Origin: Paracoccaceae bacterium
Lineage (GTDB): Bacteria; Pseudomonadota; Alphaproteobacteria; Rhodobacterales; Rhodobacteraceae
Length of the DNA stretch: 64,000 bases
Direction: 5' to 3'
Assembly: GCA_022763485.1 (NCBI GenBank)
Contig: JALEGX010000011.1
Coordinates: forward strand, 19,807 to 83,806
Shown: positions 1 through 9,442 of the stretch, one piece after another
Layout of the letters: each line of letters starts with the position of its first letter
Numbering within the stretch: the first letter of the stretch is position 1
Made by a program: the position numbers and the translations under genes
Notes under the pieces: generated by a model
The model's database searches: none
Told to the model about the DNA's origin: nothing
Seen by the model: the letters and a program-made list of their open reading frames with translations, nothing else

Positions 1-390
1 CATCATCAGCGAGGCATGTACGTCAGGCTTGTCCAGCAGGAACTCCCCCACCAGCTGCGGCATCAGCATATTGGCCGCGGCGGGCATACAGGCGATGTTC
101 AGGCGCCCCTTGGTCAGGTTGCCGATTTCGGCCATCGTGCGTGTCGACACCGCCAGCCGGTCCAGGATTGCCTCGGCCTCTCCGGCAAAGAACATCGCCT
201 CCGGCGTCGGTTCCATCCGGCCCTTCTGACGGCGGAACAGGCTCAGCTGCAATTCTGCTTCCAGATTGGCGATCAGCGCGCTGACCGCTGGCTGCGTGCG
301 GCCAAGGATTCGGGCCGCTTCGGACACCGAACCGCTGCGCATGACCTCGCGAAAGGCCTGAAGCTGCCGAATGCTGACATTGTGAGCCAT
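1..390 (-). CDS. LysR-family transcriptional regulator (N-terminal part; runs off the window start)
   Basis: Minus-strand reading from ATG at 390 gives MAHNVSIRQLQAFREVMRSGSVSEAARILGRTQPAVSALIANLEAEL, a LysR HTH; open at window edge; divergent from TRAP genes. Confidence 0.9.
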   Translation of the reverse strand, partial: MAHNVSIRQLQAFREVMRSGSVSEAARILGRTQPAVSALIANLEAELQLSLFRRQKGRMEPTPEAMFFAGEAEAILDRLAVSTRTMAEIGNLTKGRLNIACMPAAANMLMPQLVGEFLLDKPDVHASLMM

Positions 391-525
391 TGATATTTCT
401 AACCTTTTTCACAGAGTATAAAGCAACCTTATTCAAGCATCAATATTTCCGCTTTGACCTTTTGGGTCGCGCTCCGAATGCTTTCCGGAACGTCAGCACC
501 GATCCCGGGCTGGCAAGGGAGAGAT

Positions 526-1002
526 ATGATGGACCGTTTCGCCAGTCTCATTTTGACCGTTCTGATCTGCGTCGTGGCGCTGGGTCAGTTCGTGCAGGTG
601 ATCACCCGGTATGTGCTGGAAATCCCGGTGATGGGGCTTGAGGAAAGCCTGCTCTATCCAACGATGTGGCTCTACATGCTGGGGGCGGTGAACGCCTCGC
701 GCGAGAACACCCACATCCGCGCCAATGTGCTGGAAATCTTCCTGTCGACAGAGAAGCAGCATCAGGTTCTGGCCGTCATCGGCGAGGTGATCAGCCTCTG
801 TGTCGGGCTCTGGCTGACGACCTGGGCGTGGGATTTCACCAAGTATTCGATCCGCGTCTGGCGTGAAAGCCCGACCCTCTACCTGCCGACCTTCTATGTC
901 GACGTCGCCCTGATGACGGGACTGGTCCTGATGATGATCTTCACCGCGTGGCATCTGCTCAAGCACCTGCGCACCCTGTTCGGTCTGGGCAAGGAGTCCT
1001 GA
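526..1002 (+). CDS. dctQ: TRAP transporter small permease (DctQ type)
   Basis: Four-helix small membrane protein (RYVLEIPVMGLEESLLYPTMWLYMLGA) directly upstream of DctM; start set at ATG 526 inside the ORF-track frame. Confidence 0.85.
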   Translation: MMDRFASLILTVLICVVALGQFVQVITRYVLEIPVMGLEESLLYPTMWLYMLGAVNASRENTHIRANVLEIFLSTEKQHQVLAVIGEVISLCVGLWLTTWAWDFTKYSIRVWRESPTLYLPTFYVDVALMTGLVLMMIFTAWHLLKHLRTLFGLGKES

Positions 1003-1004
1003 AA

Positions 1005-2303
1005 ATGGTTGAAATCGCGCTTCTGGCCGTCTTGGTCCTTGTTGTTCTGCTGACCCTGGGCGTGCCGCTGCCCTATTGTTTCGGCGGCGGGCTGATGGTG
1101 ATGTACTTCCTCGGCGATGTCGTGATGAAGGGCAACATGCTCTGGGGCTTCCAGCAGTTGGGCAACCCGGTGCTGCTGGCCATCCCGCTCTTCGTGCTGG
1201 CAGGCACCATCATGTCGGTGTCGGGCATCGCCGCCTCGCTGCTGAACTTCGTCAATATCTTCATCGGCCACCTGCGCGGCGGTCTGGGGGTTGTCGCCAC
1301 CGTGTCCTGTGCCCTGATCGGTGCGATCTCGGGCTCTGGCCTGACCGGTGTGGCTGCCATCGGCCCGCTGCTGATCCCCGAGATGGAGAAACAGGGCTAC
1401 CCGCGGGCCTATGCCACCGCCCTGATCGCCAATGCCTCGCTGCTGGGGCTGCTGATCCCGCCCTCGGTCACGATGATCGTCTATGGCTGGGTCACCGACA
1501 CGTCGATCCTGGCCTGTTTCCTGGCCACCCTGGGCCCCGGCCTGCTGATCATGACCAGCTTCTCGGTCGTCAACCTGCGCATGGCCCGCAAGTTCCCGCT
1601 GAAGCTGGATGAGCCGCTCAAGGGCAAGGCCTTCGTGGCCGAAGCGTCCGCGCGTGGGGTCAAGGCGACCCCGGCGCTGTTGATGCCGGTGATCATCCTG
1701 GGCGGCATCTATGGCGGCATCATGACCCCGACCGAAGCCGCGGCCGTGGCGGTGATCTACGCGGTGCCCGTGGGCTTCCTGATCTACAAGGGCCTGAACT
1801 TGTCGACCTTCCTGGGGGCGGGCAAAGAGGCGGCGACCAGCGTCGGGGCGATCATGCTGATGATCCTCTTCTCGATGATCCTGAGCCAGATGTTCGTGCT
1901 GGAAAGCGTGCCGCAGGCGCTGGTCGAGGCGATCTTCTCGATCACCGAGAACAAGGTGATCCTGCTGATCCTGATCAACATCCTGCTGTTCCTGGTCGGC
2001 ATGGTCGTCAATGACGTGACCGCCATCATCCTGATCGCGCCGCTGCTGTTGCCGCTGATGCAGGCCATCGGGGTCAGCCCGATCCAGTTCGCCGCGATCA
2101 TGGGCGTGAACACCGCCATGGGCGGCGTGACCCCGCCCTATGCCTCGATCCTGTATCTGGGCGCGCGCATCGGCAAAGTGCCGGTCACCCAGGTGATCCG
2201 CCCCGCCATGACGCTGATCCTGCTGGGCTATCTGCCGGTCGTCTTCCTGACCAGCTTCTGGCCTGACCTGTCGCTCTGGCTGCCGCGTTTCTTCGGCTAC
2301 TGA
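1005..2303 (+). CDS. dctM: TRAP transporter large permease (DctM type)
   Basis: Typical DctM protein with GAISGSGLTGVAAIGPLLIPEM and NDVTAIILIAPLLLP motifs. Confidence 0.93.
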   Translation: MVEIALLAVLVLVVLLTLGVPLPYCFGGGLMVMYFLGDVVMKGNMLWGFQQLGNPVLLAIPLFVLAGTIMSVSGIAASLLNFVNIFIGHLRGGLGVVATVSCALIGAISGSGLTGVAAIGPLLIPEMEKQGYPRAYATALIANASLLGLLIPPSVTMIVYGWVTDTSILACFLATLGPGLLIMTSFSVVNLRMARKFPLKLDEPLKGKAFVAEASARGVKATPALLMPVIILGGIYGGIMTPTEAAAVAVIYAVPVGFLIYKGLNLSTFLGAGKEAATSVGAIMLMILFSMILSQMFVLESVPQALVEAIFSITENKVILLILINILLFLVGMVVNDVTAIILIAPLLLPLMQAIGVSPIQFAAIMGVNTAMGGVTPPYASILYLGARIGKVPVTQVIRPAMTLILLGYLPVVFLTSFWPDLSLWLPRFFGY

Positions 2304-2361
2304 GCCCCGTTTCACCCGGACCCACCACCAGAAAATCATCACTCACGGAGGAGACCAACCC

Positions 2362-3354
2362 ATGATGAACTTCCTGAAATCCACCTGCCTCGCTGCTGCC
2401 GTTCTGGCCACCGCGGGCGTTGCCATGGCCGACACGCTGAAGGTCAGCCACATCCGTCCGCAGGGCGCCACCATCGACACCGAGCTGCGCGCCTTTGCCG
2501 AAGAGCTGTCCGCCGCCACCTCGGGCTCGCTGGAGCTGAACCTGTTCCCGGCCTCCGCGCTGGGGGACTACACCTCGGTGCAGGAGCGGATCTCGGTCGG
2601 GGCCATCGACATGGCCGTGCAGCCCGCCGCCACCGCGGTGGATCGCCGGATGCAGATCTCGGCCTTCCCCTATGTCGCGTCCAACTGGGCTGACGCGAAG
2701 AAGATCTATGGCCCCGGCGGCGCGATCTATGACGCGATGAAAGAGCTTTATGCCAAGCAGGACATCACCATGCTGGCGGCCTACCCGGTCTATTTCGGCG
2801 GTATCGCGCTGAACACCGATGCGGTGACCCCCGGTGATCCGGCTGCGGCCAAGGGCATCAAGGTGCGCGTGCCCGGCATCAAGAGCTTCCAGCTGACCGC
2901 GGACGCTCTGGGCTACATCTCGTCGCCGATCCCCTTCTCCGAAGCCTTCACCGCGGTGCAGACCGGCGTGGTTGACGGGGTCGTGGGCTCGGGTGCCGAG
3001 GGCTACTATGCCTCGTTCCGCGACGTGACCACCACCTATGTGCCGGTGAACACCCATTTCGAGGTCTGGTACATGATCATCAACTCCGGCGCGCTGGCCG
3101 ATCTGTCTGACGCAGACCGCGCCGCGCTGGAAGAGGGCGCCATGGCCTTCGAAGCCAAGCGCTGGGAAACCGCCGAGGCCGATCAGGGGGCCTTTGAACA
3201 GAAACTGGCCGACAACGGGGCGTCGATCGTGTCCCTGACCGACGCCGAACTGGCCGCCACCGCCGAGCATGTCCGCGCTCAGGTCTGGCCGCAGGTTCTG
3301 GCTGATGTGGGCCAGGACTGGGGCCAGTCGATCCTCGACAAGATCGGCAACTAA
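2362..3354 (+). CDS. dctP: TRAP transporter substrate-binding protein (DctP type)
   Basis: Signal peptide (MMNFLKSTCLAAAVLATAGVAMA) plus DctP-like body; third gene of TRAP operon. Confidence 0.92.
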   Translation: MMNFLKSTCLAAAVLATAGVAMADTLKVSHIRPQGATIDTELRAFAEELSAATSGSLELNLFPASALGDYTSVQERISVGAIDMAVQPAATAVDRRMQISAFPYVASNWADAKKIYGPGGAIYDAMKELYAKQDITMLAAYPVYFGGIALNTDAVTPGDPAAAKGIKVRVPGIKSFQLTADALGYISSPIPFSEAFTAVQTGVVDGVVGSGAEGYYASFRDVTTTYVPVNTHFEVWYMIINSGALADLSDADRAALEEGAMAFEAKRWETAEADQGAFEQKLADNGASIVSLTDAELAATAEHVRAQVWPQVLADVGQDWGQSILDKIGN

Positions 3355-3364
3355 ACCCCCGCGC

Positions 3365-3393
3365 GAAGGGGGCCGCCCTCCCCGGCCCCCTTC
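3365..3393 (+). terminator. Strong hairpin after dctP (11-bp perfect arms, 7-nt loop)
   Basis: GAAGGGGGCCG-CCCTCCC-CGGCCCCCTTC; no clean T tail, so mRNA-stabilising or attenuating role also possible. Confidence 0.6.
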
Positions 3394-3420
3394 CCTTCCC
3401 CCCTCCGCCGGAGACTTGTG

Positions 3421-3723
3421 ATGTTCAGATCGCTCAGAACGGACGCACCCGCACGGGTGCGCGTATTGGTGAATGGCCACCCGGTCGAGGTGCCCGCCGG
3501 GCAATCGGTCTGGTCGGCGCTGGCCTTGTCGGGGCAGATCACCACCCGCAAGGCCGCCCTGTCCGCACAGGACCGCAGCGCCTATTGCGCCATGGGCGTC
3601 TGCTTTGAATGTCTGGTCGACATCGACGGCCTGCCGAACCAGCAGGCCTGCCTGCGCCGCGTGACCGAGGGGATGCAGATCACCATGCAGACAATTACCG
3701 AAGACACGAAGGCAGAGCTTTGA
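3421..3723 (+). CDS. (2Fe-2S)-binding subunit of HcnA/opine-oxidase-like amine dehydrogenase
   Basis: Small ferredoxin-like protein with CAMGVCFECLVDIDG...QQACLRRV, TGATG overlap with next gene. Confidence 0.85.
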   Translation: MFRSLRTDAPARVRVLVNGHPVEVPAGQSVWSALALSGQITTRKAALSAQDRSAYCAMGVCFECLVDIDGLPNQQACLRRVTEGMQITMQTITEDTKAEL

Positions 3724-5123
3724 TGGCCCATGACTGTGTGATCGTGGGCGCCGGACCCGCGGGCATGGCGGCGGCGCTGACGCTGGCCGACCACGGGGTG
3801 CGCCCGCTGGTGCTGGACCGCGCCGCCCGTCCGGGTGGCCAGATCTACCGCGCGGCATCCGCGTCACCACTGCCCGACCGTTCGGTGCTGGGCGCGGATT
3901 ACGCGGCCGGGGCCGAGCTGATCACCGCCTACACCGCGTCCGGTGCAGACCACCGGGCCGAGGCCGACGTCTGGCACGTCGGCGCCGACGGCAAGATCCT
4001 GTTCTCCACGGACGGTGGCACCTGTCAGGCCGAAGCGCGCGAAATCCTGCTCTGCCCCGGGGCGCTGGAGCGGCCGATGCCCATTCCGGGCTGGACCCTG
4101 CCCGGCGTGATGACCGCAGGCGCGGCGCAGGTGATGCTGAAATCCGATGCGGTGGTTGCCGAAGGCGCAGTCTTTGCCGGATCCGGGCCGCTGCTTTACC
4201 TGATCGTGGCGCAATATCTGCGCTTGGGGGTGAAGGTCGCCGCGCTGGTCGACACCACCCCGCGCGACAATTACCTGCGCGCTGCCCCGCTGCTGGCAGG
4301 TGCTTTGCGGGTGCCGTCGATGCTGACCAAAGGTCTGTCGCTGCTGCATGAGATCCGTCAGGCGGGCATTCCCGTATTCCGCTGGGCCAGCGATTTGCAG
4401 GTGCTGGGGCAGGACCGCGCCCGAGGGTTGCGTTTTGTTACCCCCAAGGGGGCGCAGGAGATCGCCGCCGACACGGTGTTCCTGCACCATGGCGTCACGC
4501 CCAATCCCAACATGACCCGCGCCTTGGGGGTGCAGCATGACTGGAACCCCGACCAGCTGTGCTGGCATGTGCGCCGTGATCCCTTCGGGCAGAGCACGCT
4601 GGCCCATGTCAGCGTCGCCGGGGACGGCGGGGCCATTGTTGGTGCCGAGGGCGCGCAATGCGAAGGCCGGTTGGCCGCGCTCAACATGCTGTGCCGTCTG
4701 GGCCGGATCGACCGCGCCACCCGTGACCACCTGGCGCGGGCCGATCTGACTCGGCTCAAGCGGCTGGCCGGTGTCCGCAGGTTCATTGACCGGCTTTACC
4801 GTCCGCAGGCGGCGCTGCGGGTGCCGCAGTGCCCCGACACGCTGGTCTGCCGCTGCGAAGAGCGCAGCCTGGGCGATCTGCGCGCCGGTTTCGATGCGGG
4901 CGCGCGGGATCCCAATGCGCTGAAATCCCTGACCCGCTGTGGCATGGGTCCCTGCCAGGGGCGCCAATGCGGCCCGATCGTCAGCCAGCTGCTCGCCGAC
5001 TGGCGGGATGAGCCGGTGTCGGAGGTGGGATATTATCGCCTGCGCAGCCCGCAGCGGCTGCTCAGCCTGCAGGAGCTCAGTCGGTTCAACCGGGTCCACC
5101 CCGCACCGGAGGAGGCGCAATGA
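3723..5123 (+). CDS. NAD(P)/FAD-dependent oxidoreductase (HcnB-like alpha subunit) with C-terminal BFD-like [2Fe-2S] domain
   Basis: N-terminal VGAGPAGMAAALTLA Rossmann motif; C-terminal CRCEERS...TRCGMGPCQGRQCGP. Confidence 0.88.
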   Translation: MAHDCVIVGAGPAGMAAALTLADHGVRPLVLDRAARPGGQIYRAASASPLPDRSVLGADYAAGAELITAYTASGADHRAEADVWHVGADGKILFSTDGGTCQAEAREILLCPGALERPMPIPGWTLPGVMTAGAAQVMLKSDAVVAEGAVFAGSGPLLYLIVAQYLRLGVKVAALVDTTPRDNYLRAAPLLAGALRVPSMLTKGLSLLHEIRQAGIPVFRWASDLQVLGQDRARGLRFVTPKGAQEIAADTVFLHHGVTPNPNMTRALGVQHDWNPDQLCWHVRRDPFGQSTLAHVSVAGDGGAIVGAEGAQCEGRLAALNMLCRLGRIDRATRDHLARADLTRLKRLAGVRRFIDRLYRPQAALRVPQCPDTLVCRCEERSLGDLRAGFDAGARDPNALKSLTRCGMGPCQGRQCGPIVSQLLADWRDEPVSEVGYYRLRSPQRLLSLQELSRFNRVHPAPEEAQ

Positions 5124-6235
5124 ACGCGGATGTGCTGATCATCGGGGGCGGGATCCAGGGCTGCGCGACGGCCTATCATCTGGCCCGTGCGGGCGCTTCG
5201 GTGATCCTGTTGGAAAAGGACTATATCGCCCGCCATGCCTCGGGCGTGAATGCCGGCGGCGTGCGCCTGCTGGGGCGGGACATGGCCGAGGTGCCGCTGT
5301 CGCGCGCCGCGATACAGATGTGGCAGGAACTGGATGACACGTTGCAGGGCGACACCGGGTTCCGGCCAACGGGGCTGATCAACATCGCGGTGGATCAGGC
5401 CGATCTGGACAAGCTGCACGCCCGCCAGAACCTGATGCAGGCCGCCGGATACACCCATGAACATATCATCGACCGGGACGAGCTGCTGGCCCGTCTGCCC
5501 CATGTGAACCCGGCATGCGTTGGCGGGGTGCGCTCGGATCTGGACGGTCACGCCATCCCCTACAAGGCGACCAACGCCTTCCGTCTGGCCGCCGAACGGC
5601 ATGGCGCGCGGGTGCTGGACAGCTGTGAGCTGCACGCGCTGCGCCGTGTCGGCACCCGCTGGCTGGCCGACAGCACCGCCGGCCGGATCGAGGCCGCAAC
5701 CATGGTCAATTGCGCCGGTGCCTGGGCCGATCGCATCGCGCTGATGATCGGGGACAATGTGCCCCTGTCCCACGCCGCGCCGATGCTGATGATTACCGCC
5801 CGGATGCCGCAGTTTGCAGGTCCCGTGGTGGGCGCGGTCAGCCGTCAGTTCAGCTTCAAGCAATTCGAAAACGGCACCGTTCTGATTGGTGGCGGGGCCA
5901 AGGGCTTTGCCGACCGGGCCAACAATGCGACCCGGCTGGACTATGCCAAGCTGGCTGAGGCCGCGCGCACCACGGTGGAATTCTTTCCGATCATGGCACG
6001 CGCCGCGATCAACCGCATGTGGGCCGGGCTGGAGGCTTATATGCCCGACAACCTGCCGGTGATTGGCCCGGCGGTGAACGCCGAGCGTGCGTTCCACGCG
6101 TTCGGCTTTTCGGCGCATGGCTTCCAGATGGGACCGGTGGTGGGCCAGGTCATGGCCGATCTGGTGCTGACCGGGCGCACCGATTTCGACCTGACCCCTT
6201 TCCGTATCGACCGCTACGACCGCAAGGTTCTTTGA
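5120..6235 (+). CDS. FAD-dependent oxidoreductase, D-amino-acid oxidase superfamily (HcnC-like)
   Basis: MNADVLIIGGGIQGCATAYHLARAGASVILLEKD; 4-nt overlap with upstream gene; C-terminal DNLPVIGPAVN...AFGFSAHGFQMGPVVGQ. Confidence 0.88.
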   Translation: MNADVLIIGGGIQGCATAYHLARAGASVILLEKDYIARHASGVNAGGVRLLGRDMAEVPLSRAAIQMWQELDDTLQGDTGFRPTGLINIAVDQADLDKLHARQNLMQAAGYTHEHIIDRDELLARLPHVNPACVGGVRSDLDGHAIPYKATNAFRLAAERHGARVLDSCELHALRRVGTRWLADSTAGRIEAATMVNCAGAWADRIALMIGDNVPLSHAAPMLMITARMPQFAGPVVGAVSRQFSFKQFENGTVLIGGGAKGFADRANNATRLDYAKLAEAARTTVEFFPIMARAAINRMWAGLEAYMPDNLPVIGPAVNAERAFHAFGFSAHGFQMGPVVGQVMADLVLTGRTDFDLTPFRIDRYDRKVL

Positions 6236-6247
6236 CAGGAGACATCC

Positions 6248-6595
6248 ATGACTCTCACCCGTATCGAAACCGGCCAGCGCATGAGCAAGATCGTCAAGCA
6301 CAATGGCGTTGCCTACTTGTGTGGCCAGACCTCCGACGCCGCCACCGTGGCCGATCAGACCCGCGAATGCCTGGACAAGGTCGACGCGCTGCTGACGCAG
6401 GCCGGTTCGGACAAGACCCGCATCCTGCAATGCGTGATCTGGCTGGCCGATATGGCCGATTTCGCCGAGATGAATGCCGTCTGGGATGCCTGGGTGCCCG
6501 AAGGTCACGCTCCGGCCCGCGCCTGTGGCGAGGCCAGACTGGCGCGCGAGGCGTTGCGGGTCGAACTGATCGTCACCGCCGCCTGCGACGGCTGA
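6248..6595 (+). CDS. RidA/YjgF-family protein (retains PAR Arg motif)
   Basis: Rid fold signature [12 protein letters not shown]...[11 protein letters not shown]...[10 protein letters not shown]. Confidence 0.88.
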   Translation: MTLTRIETGQRMSKIVKHNGVAYLCGQTSDAATVADQTRECLDKVDALLTQAGSDKTRILQCVIWLADMADFAEMNAVWDAWVPEGHAPARACGEARLAREALRVELIVTAACDG

Positions 6596-6603
6596 TCAAA
6601 CAC

Positions 6604-6630
6604 CCATGGGCCCCGACTTGGGGCCCATGG
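6604..6630. terminator. Perfect hairpin between convergent genes (11-bp arms, 5-nt loop)
   Basis: CCATGGGCCCC-GACTT-GGGGCCCATGG. Confidence 0.6.
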
Positions 6631-6663
6631 ACATATCGGTTCAAGCGCTGCGGATCGCGCCGG

Positions 6664-7809
6664 TCAGAGAACCTGGGCGAACAGCGCGCGGAGGTTTTCG
6701 TCCGTCAGCTCCACCGGGTTGCCGCCACAGCTGGGGTCCTTGATGGCGCCCGCGACCAGACGGTCGATATCGGGATCCTTGACGCCCAGCTCGGTCAGGC
6801 TCTTGGGCACCCCCAGCGAGGCGTTGAACTCCTCCACGAAGGCGCAGAAGCCGTCAAAGCCGCCGCTGATGCCCAGATAGCTGGCGACCTGGTCAAACCG
6901 GTCCCGGATCAGCGGCGCGTTCAGCTGCAGCACCGCGGGCATGCAGACCGCATTGGTGGTGCCGTGGTGGGTGTGATGCATCGCACCGATGGGGTGCGAC
7001 AGGGCGTGGATCGCGCCCAGCCCCTTCTGGAAGGCGGTTGCACCCATCATCGCCGCCGACATCATATGCGCGCGCGCCTCCAGGTTGCCGGGCTCGGCAT
7101 AGGCGATGGGCAGGTTCTCGATCACCAGGCGCATGCCCTCGACGGCGATGCCCTGGCTCATCGGGTGGTAATGCGGGCTGGAGAAGGCCTCGACACAATG
7201 GGCAAAGGCATCCAGACCGGTGCCCGCGGTGATGAAGGCGGGCATGCCCACGGTCAGCTCGGGATCGCAGATCACCACCGAGGGCAGCACCTTGGGGTGG
7301 AAGATAATCTTCTTTTCCTCGGTCTCCGAGTTGGAGATCACGCTGGCGCGCCCCACCTCCGAGCCGGTGCCTGCGGTGGTCGGCACCGCAACGATGGGGG
7401 CAATCGCATCGGCATCGGCGCGGGTCCACCAGTCGCCGATGTCCTCAAAATCCCACACGGGCCGCGTCTGACCGGCCATGAAGGCCACCATCTTGCCCAG
7501 GTCCAGACCCGAGCCGCCGCCAAAAGCGATCACCCCGTCGTGCCCTCCGGCCTTGTAGGCGGCCACCCCGGCATCCAGGTTCTTCTCGTTGGGGTTCGGA
7601 TCCACGTCGGCAAACAGCCCACGGCCCAGCCCGGCGGCCTCCAAGATGTCCAGCGTCGCCGTGGTGACGGGCAGATTGGCCAGCCCCTTGTCGGTGACCA
7701 GCAGCGGTTTGCTGATCCCGGCCGCGGCACAGGCCTCGGGCAGTTCCTTGATGCGCCCTGCGCCGAATTTGATGGGGGTCGGGTACGACCAGTTTCCGGT
7801 GAGAGACAT
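6664..7809 (-). CDS. Iron-containing (group III) alcohol dehydrogenase
   Basis: WSYPTPIKFGAGRIKELPEAC, GGGSGLDLGK, AGTGSEVGRASVI, HALSHPIGAMHHTHHG metal-binding region; start set at ATG 7809. Confidence 0.92.
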   Translation of the reverse strand: MSLTGNWSYPTPIKFGAGRIKELPEACAAAGISKPLLVTDKGLANLPVTTATLDILEAAGLGRGLFADVDPNPNEKNLDAGVAAYKAGGHDGVIAFGGGSGLDLGKMVAFMAGQTRPVWDFEDIGDWWTRADADAIAPIVAVPTTAGTGSEVGRASVISNSETEEKKIIFHPKVLPSVVICDPELTVGMPAFITAGTGLDAFAHCVEAFSSPHYHPMSQGIAVEGMRLVIENLPIAYAEPGNLEARAHMMSAAMMGATAFQKGLGAIHALSHPIGAMHHTHHGTTNAVCMPAVLQLNAPLIRDRFDQVASYLGISGGFDGFCAFVEEFNASLGVPKSLTELGVKDPDIDRLVAGAIKDPSCGGNPVELTDENLRALFAQVL

Positions 7810-7883
7810 GTTATCGCCTTTCAAAATGGGCCTGTTGGCCTGATGTTCGGGTGCCCTGCGTCGCGACAGAGCGCTGTGACCAC

Positions 7884-7904
7884 CCGGACCGCGATGCGGT
7901 CCGG
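7884..7904. other. Perfect hairpin between aldehyde and alcohol dehydrogenase genes
   Basis: CCGGACCGC-GAT-GCGGTCCGG, 9-bp arms. Confidence 0.5.
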
Positions 7905-7913
7905 ACTTTATTC

Positions 7914-9296
7914 TTATCCCGTTACCTTCTTCAGGTGATAGGATTTCGGACGCGTCAGGTTGTGATAGCCGATGACCGACAGCCCGCCGCCGCGCCCGGT
8001 GTTCTTGCAGCCGGTCCAGCACAAGCCCGGATCCAGGTAATCGGCCCGGTTCATAAACACGGTGCCGGTCTCGATCTGATCGCCCACGGCGGCGGCGCGC
8101 GCCACGTCCTGCGTCCACAGGCTGGCGGTCAGGCCGAACTCGCTGTCGTTCATCAGGGCGATCGCCTCGGCGTCATCCTTGACCTTCATGATCCCCACCA
8201 CCGGGCCAAAGCTCTCATCCCGCATGACCCGCATGTCATGGGTGACATTGGTCAGGATCTGCGGCGTCAGATAGGCGCCCCCGTCATCCGCGTCCATCGT
8301 GTCGATATGGGCCACGGCGCCCGCCTCGACGGCTTCGGCGATCTGCGCGCGCACCTCCTGCGCAAAGCGCACATTGGCCATCGGGCCCAGTGTGGTCTCC
8401 GGATCCAGCGGATTGCCCAGCGTGTAGCCGTTCACAATGGCCACCGCCTTTTCCACGAAGGCGTCATACAGGCTTTCATGCACATAGATCCGCTCGATGC
8501 CACAGCAGCACTGGCCCGCGTTGAACATCGCCCCGTCGATCAGCGTGTCGACGGCGGCGTCCAGATCGGCATCCTCCATGACATAGCCCGGATCCTTGCC
8601 GCCCAGCTCGGTGCCGACCCCGGTAAAGGTGCCCGCGGCGGCGCGTTCCATCGCCTGACCCCCGCCCACGGACCCGGTGAAGTTGACGAAGTCGAAGGCC
8701 TTGCGCGCAATCAGCTCCGAGGTGGTGTCATGATCCAGAAACAGGTTCTGGAACACCTCCTGCGGCACCCCCGCCGCATGGAAGGCCGCCGCCATCCGTT
8801 CACCCACCAGCAGGGTCTGGGTGGCATGTTTCAGCACCACCGCATTGCCGGCGATCAGCGCCGGCGCCACGGTGTTGATCGCGGTCATATAGGGGTAGTT
8901 CCAGGGCGCCACCACAAAGACCACCCCATGCGGCACCCGCTTGATGTAGCGCCTGAAGGTCGCGTCCTCGCCCACTTCGATATCGGCCAGGCTCTCTTCG
9001 GCAATTGCCGCCATGTGGCTGGCGCGCTCGTTGAAGCCGCCGAACTCGCCGCCATAGCGCACCGGGCGGCCCATCATCTGGGCCAGCTCCGGCACGATCT
9101 CGTCGTTCATCGCGCCCACCGCCGCGACGCCCGCCATCACCAGCGCGCTGCGCTCGGCCAGCGGCCGTGCCGCCCAGGCGGCCTGGGCCGCGCGGGCCCG
9201 CTGGGCGGCCTCGAAGGCCGCCTCGCGCGACAGCACCTCGCGTTCGGCAAAAACCGATCCGTCGATCGGTGAGATACATTTCAGGGTCTGGCCCAT
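7914..9296 (-). CDS. NAD(P)-dependent aldehyde dehydrogenase
   Basis: APWNYPYMTAINTVAPALIAGNAVVLKH, FTGSVGGGQAM, ELGGKDPGYV, NAGQCCCGIERIYV catalytic Cys region; start set at ATG 9296. Confidence 0.93.
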   Translation of the reverse strand: MGQTLKCISPIDGSVFAEREVLSREAAFEAAQRARAAQAAWAARPLAERSALVMAGVAAVGAMNDEIVPELAQMMGRPVRYGGEFGGFNERASHMAAIAEESLADIEVGEDATFRRYIKRVPHGVVFVVAPWNYPYMTAINTVAPALIAGNAVVLKHATQTLLVGERMAAAFHAAGVPQEVFQNLFLDHDTTSELIARKAFDFVNFTGSVGGGQAMERAAAGTFTGVGTELGGKDPGYVMEDADLDAAVDTLIDGAMFNAGQCCCGIERIYVHESLYDAFVEKAVAIVNGYTLGNPLDPETTLGPMANVRFAQEVRAQIAEAVEAGAVAHIDTMDADDGGAYLTPQILTNVTHDMRVMRDESFGPVVGIMKVKDDAEAIALMNDSEFGLTASLWTQDVARAAAVGDQIETGTVFMNRADYLDPGLCWTGCKNTGRGGGLSVIGYHNLTRPKSYHLKKVTG

Positions 9297-9442
9297 GCCA
9301 TCAACTCCACATTTCCAAACCAGAGGCGGCGCCCCTGTCTTCTTCTCGTTCCAAATACTCCGGGGTGCCGCCAGCGGTCGCCAGTGCTTCGCCTGTGGTG
9401 CGCGCACCAATGGTGACCGGCTGGCGCCGCACCCCGTCCGCG

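Noticed and set aside
2185-3870. 561-aa minus-strand ORF (also 894-2342 and 3864-5120 minus)
   Set aside because: Antisense to TRAP and dehydrogenase genes and spans unrelated gene boundaries; shadow ORFs.
3421-6235. Calling the three-subunit oxidoreductase hydrogen cyanide synthase (hcnABC)
   Set aside because: Architecture matches HcnABC, but the same fold set is used by opine and D-hydroxyproline dehydrogenases; TRAP and RidA context favours a catabolic role, so no gene symbol assigned.
6019-7938. 639-aa plus-strand ORF
   Set aside because: Overlaps out of frame with the DAAO-like gene and ridA, then antisense to the alcohol dehydrogenase; shadow ORF.
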